Positions 5,591 through 5,990 of a stretch of DNA of 5,990 nt are shown piece by piece (the first letter of the stretch is position 1; every line of letters starts with the position of its first letter). The notes below the pieces were generated by a model. That model saw only the letters and a program-made list of their open reading frames with translations. It was not told where the DNA came from and did no database searches. A program made the translations under genes and the position numbers. The stretch is from the NCBI GenBank assembly GCA_964635325.1, contig CAZWOL010000102.1, positions 1 to 5,990 of the forward strand. Reading direction: 5' to 3'. This stretch comes from BOG-1112 sp964635325. GTDB lineage: Bacteria; Bdellovibrionota_B; Oligoflexia; Oligoflexales; Bog-1112.

Positions 5591-5990
5591 TTATTTTTTG
5601 TAAGAAGGAACGTGCTTTAAAAAGGCCTCGAGCACCTGTTGTCCCTCTTTGAGATGAGGGAAGTAGGCCCTCTCGGTGTAATGTGAGTGCAGAGCAAAGA
5701 GTTCTGTAGCATCGATATGAGGTTGGAAGCTCCAAATCGGTAGATTCTTGTGGCGCATTCCATCGAGAGCTATTTCATCGCTAGTTGCAAATGATTCAAA
5801 TCCCTGTGGAATATCACTTACTTTTTCATTGTGTGAAACAAACATCTGTATAGACCGTTTCGAGAGCTTAAGGCGTGAATCTTCGAGCACATGGACTTCA
5901 CGAAAGCCAAGATTCTTTTTTCCGACAGACTCAACCGTTCCACCGTGCATATAAGCAAGAAGCTGATGCCCAAAGCAGATACCCATTATA
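5591..5990 (-). CDS. Class I glutamine amidotransferase-like protein (C-terminal part, runs off right edge)
   Basis: The visible 130-odd residues belong to a class I (triad) glutamine amidotransferase, the fold that frees ammonia from glutamine, as in the GuaA N-terminal domain. The nucleophile elbow GICFGHQLLA, with the catalytic Cys, lies at the extreme right edge (about 5975-5984). FVSHNEKV, followed by a stretch ending in GFESFATSD, matches the family segment before the second active-site strand. The His motif reads SFQPHIDA instead of the usual QFHPE. The coding frame stays open to the right edge, and about 70-90 N-terminal residues expected before the elbow are missing, so the ATG at 5986 is internal, not the start. 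It looks like a stand-alone amidotransferase domain rather than full GMP synthase because it ends soon after the His motif. It is convergent with maiA, with 17 nt between stop codons and no obvious terminator. Confidence 0.85.
   Translation of the reverse strand, partial: IMGICFGHQLLAYMHGGTVESVGKKNLGFREVHVLEDSRLKLSKRSIQMFVSHNEKVSDIPQGFESFATSDEIALDGMRHKNLPIWSFQPHIDATELFALHSHYTERAYFPHLKEGQQVLEAFLKHVPSYKK

Noticed and set aside
5559..5608. CCTTCT and AGAAGG arms between maiA and the amidotransferase gene, with a T-rich run at 5589-5599, as a shared terminator
   Set aside because: The arms are only 6 bp with a 38 nt loop and flanking bases do not pair, so this is not a credible terminator stem.
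1..5990. CRISPR arrays, tRNA or rRNA genes
   Set aside because: No regularly spaced direct repeats and no cloverleaf or rRNA-like sequence were seen on either strand; nearly all of the window is protein coding.

Overview
The window looks like chromosomal DNA of a Gram-negative bacterium of moderate GC content. The signs are a full-length DsbD (periplasm-to-cytoplasm electron transfer), a bacterial uL24 ribosomal protein, a secreted Sel1-repeat protein and a zeta-class maleylacetoacetate isomerase. The lineage cannot be fixed from this sequence. A proteobacterial or Bdellovibrionota-like host is a weak guess.

Layout, left to right. Positions 1 to about 355 are the left end of an IS607-family insertion sequence, with the N-terminal half of its serine recombinase on the minus strand behind a near-consensus promoter. 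The element abuts a small exported Sel1-repeat gene (340-828, minus). That gene stops in the middle of its third repeat, exactly where the IS begins, so it was probably truncated by the insertion. Next, on the minus strand, is a lone rplX (uL24) with its own promoter and a strong terminator. No other ribosomal protein gene is present, although rplX normally lies in the spc operon.

Divergent from rplX is a plus-strand run of three genes: dsbD (1438-3309), a patatin-like phospholipase fused to a receiver-like domain lacking most phosphorylation residues (3398-4927), and a zeta-class GST/maleylacetoacetate isomerase (4941-5573). The last two are 13 nt apart and are surely co-transcribed. dsbD is separated from them by 88 nt holding three overlapping, mutually exclusive inverted repeats just ahead of a perfect Shine-Dalgarno and a TTG start. 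At the right edge a convergent class I glutamine amidotransferase-like gene runs out of the window.

Functionally, DsbD and the zeta GST both deal in thiols (disulfide reduction; glutathione-dependent isomerisation), while the phospholipase would act on lipids. A shared pathway is not shown by the sequence. The most interesting points are the pseudo-receiver/patatin fusion with its unusual oxyanion motif, the hairpin cascade before it, the orphan rplX, and the IS insertion with an apparently leaderless transposase start.
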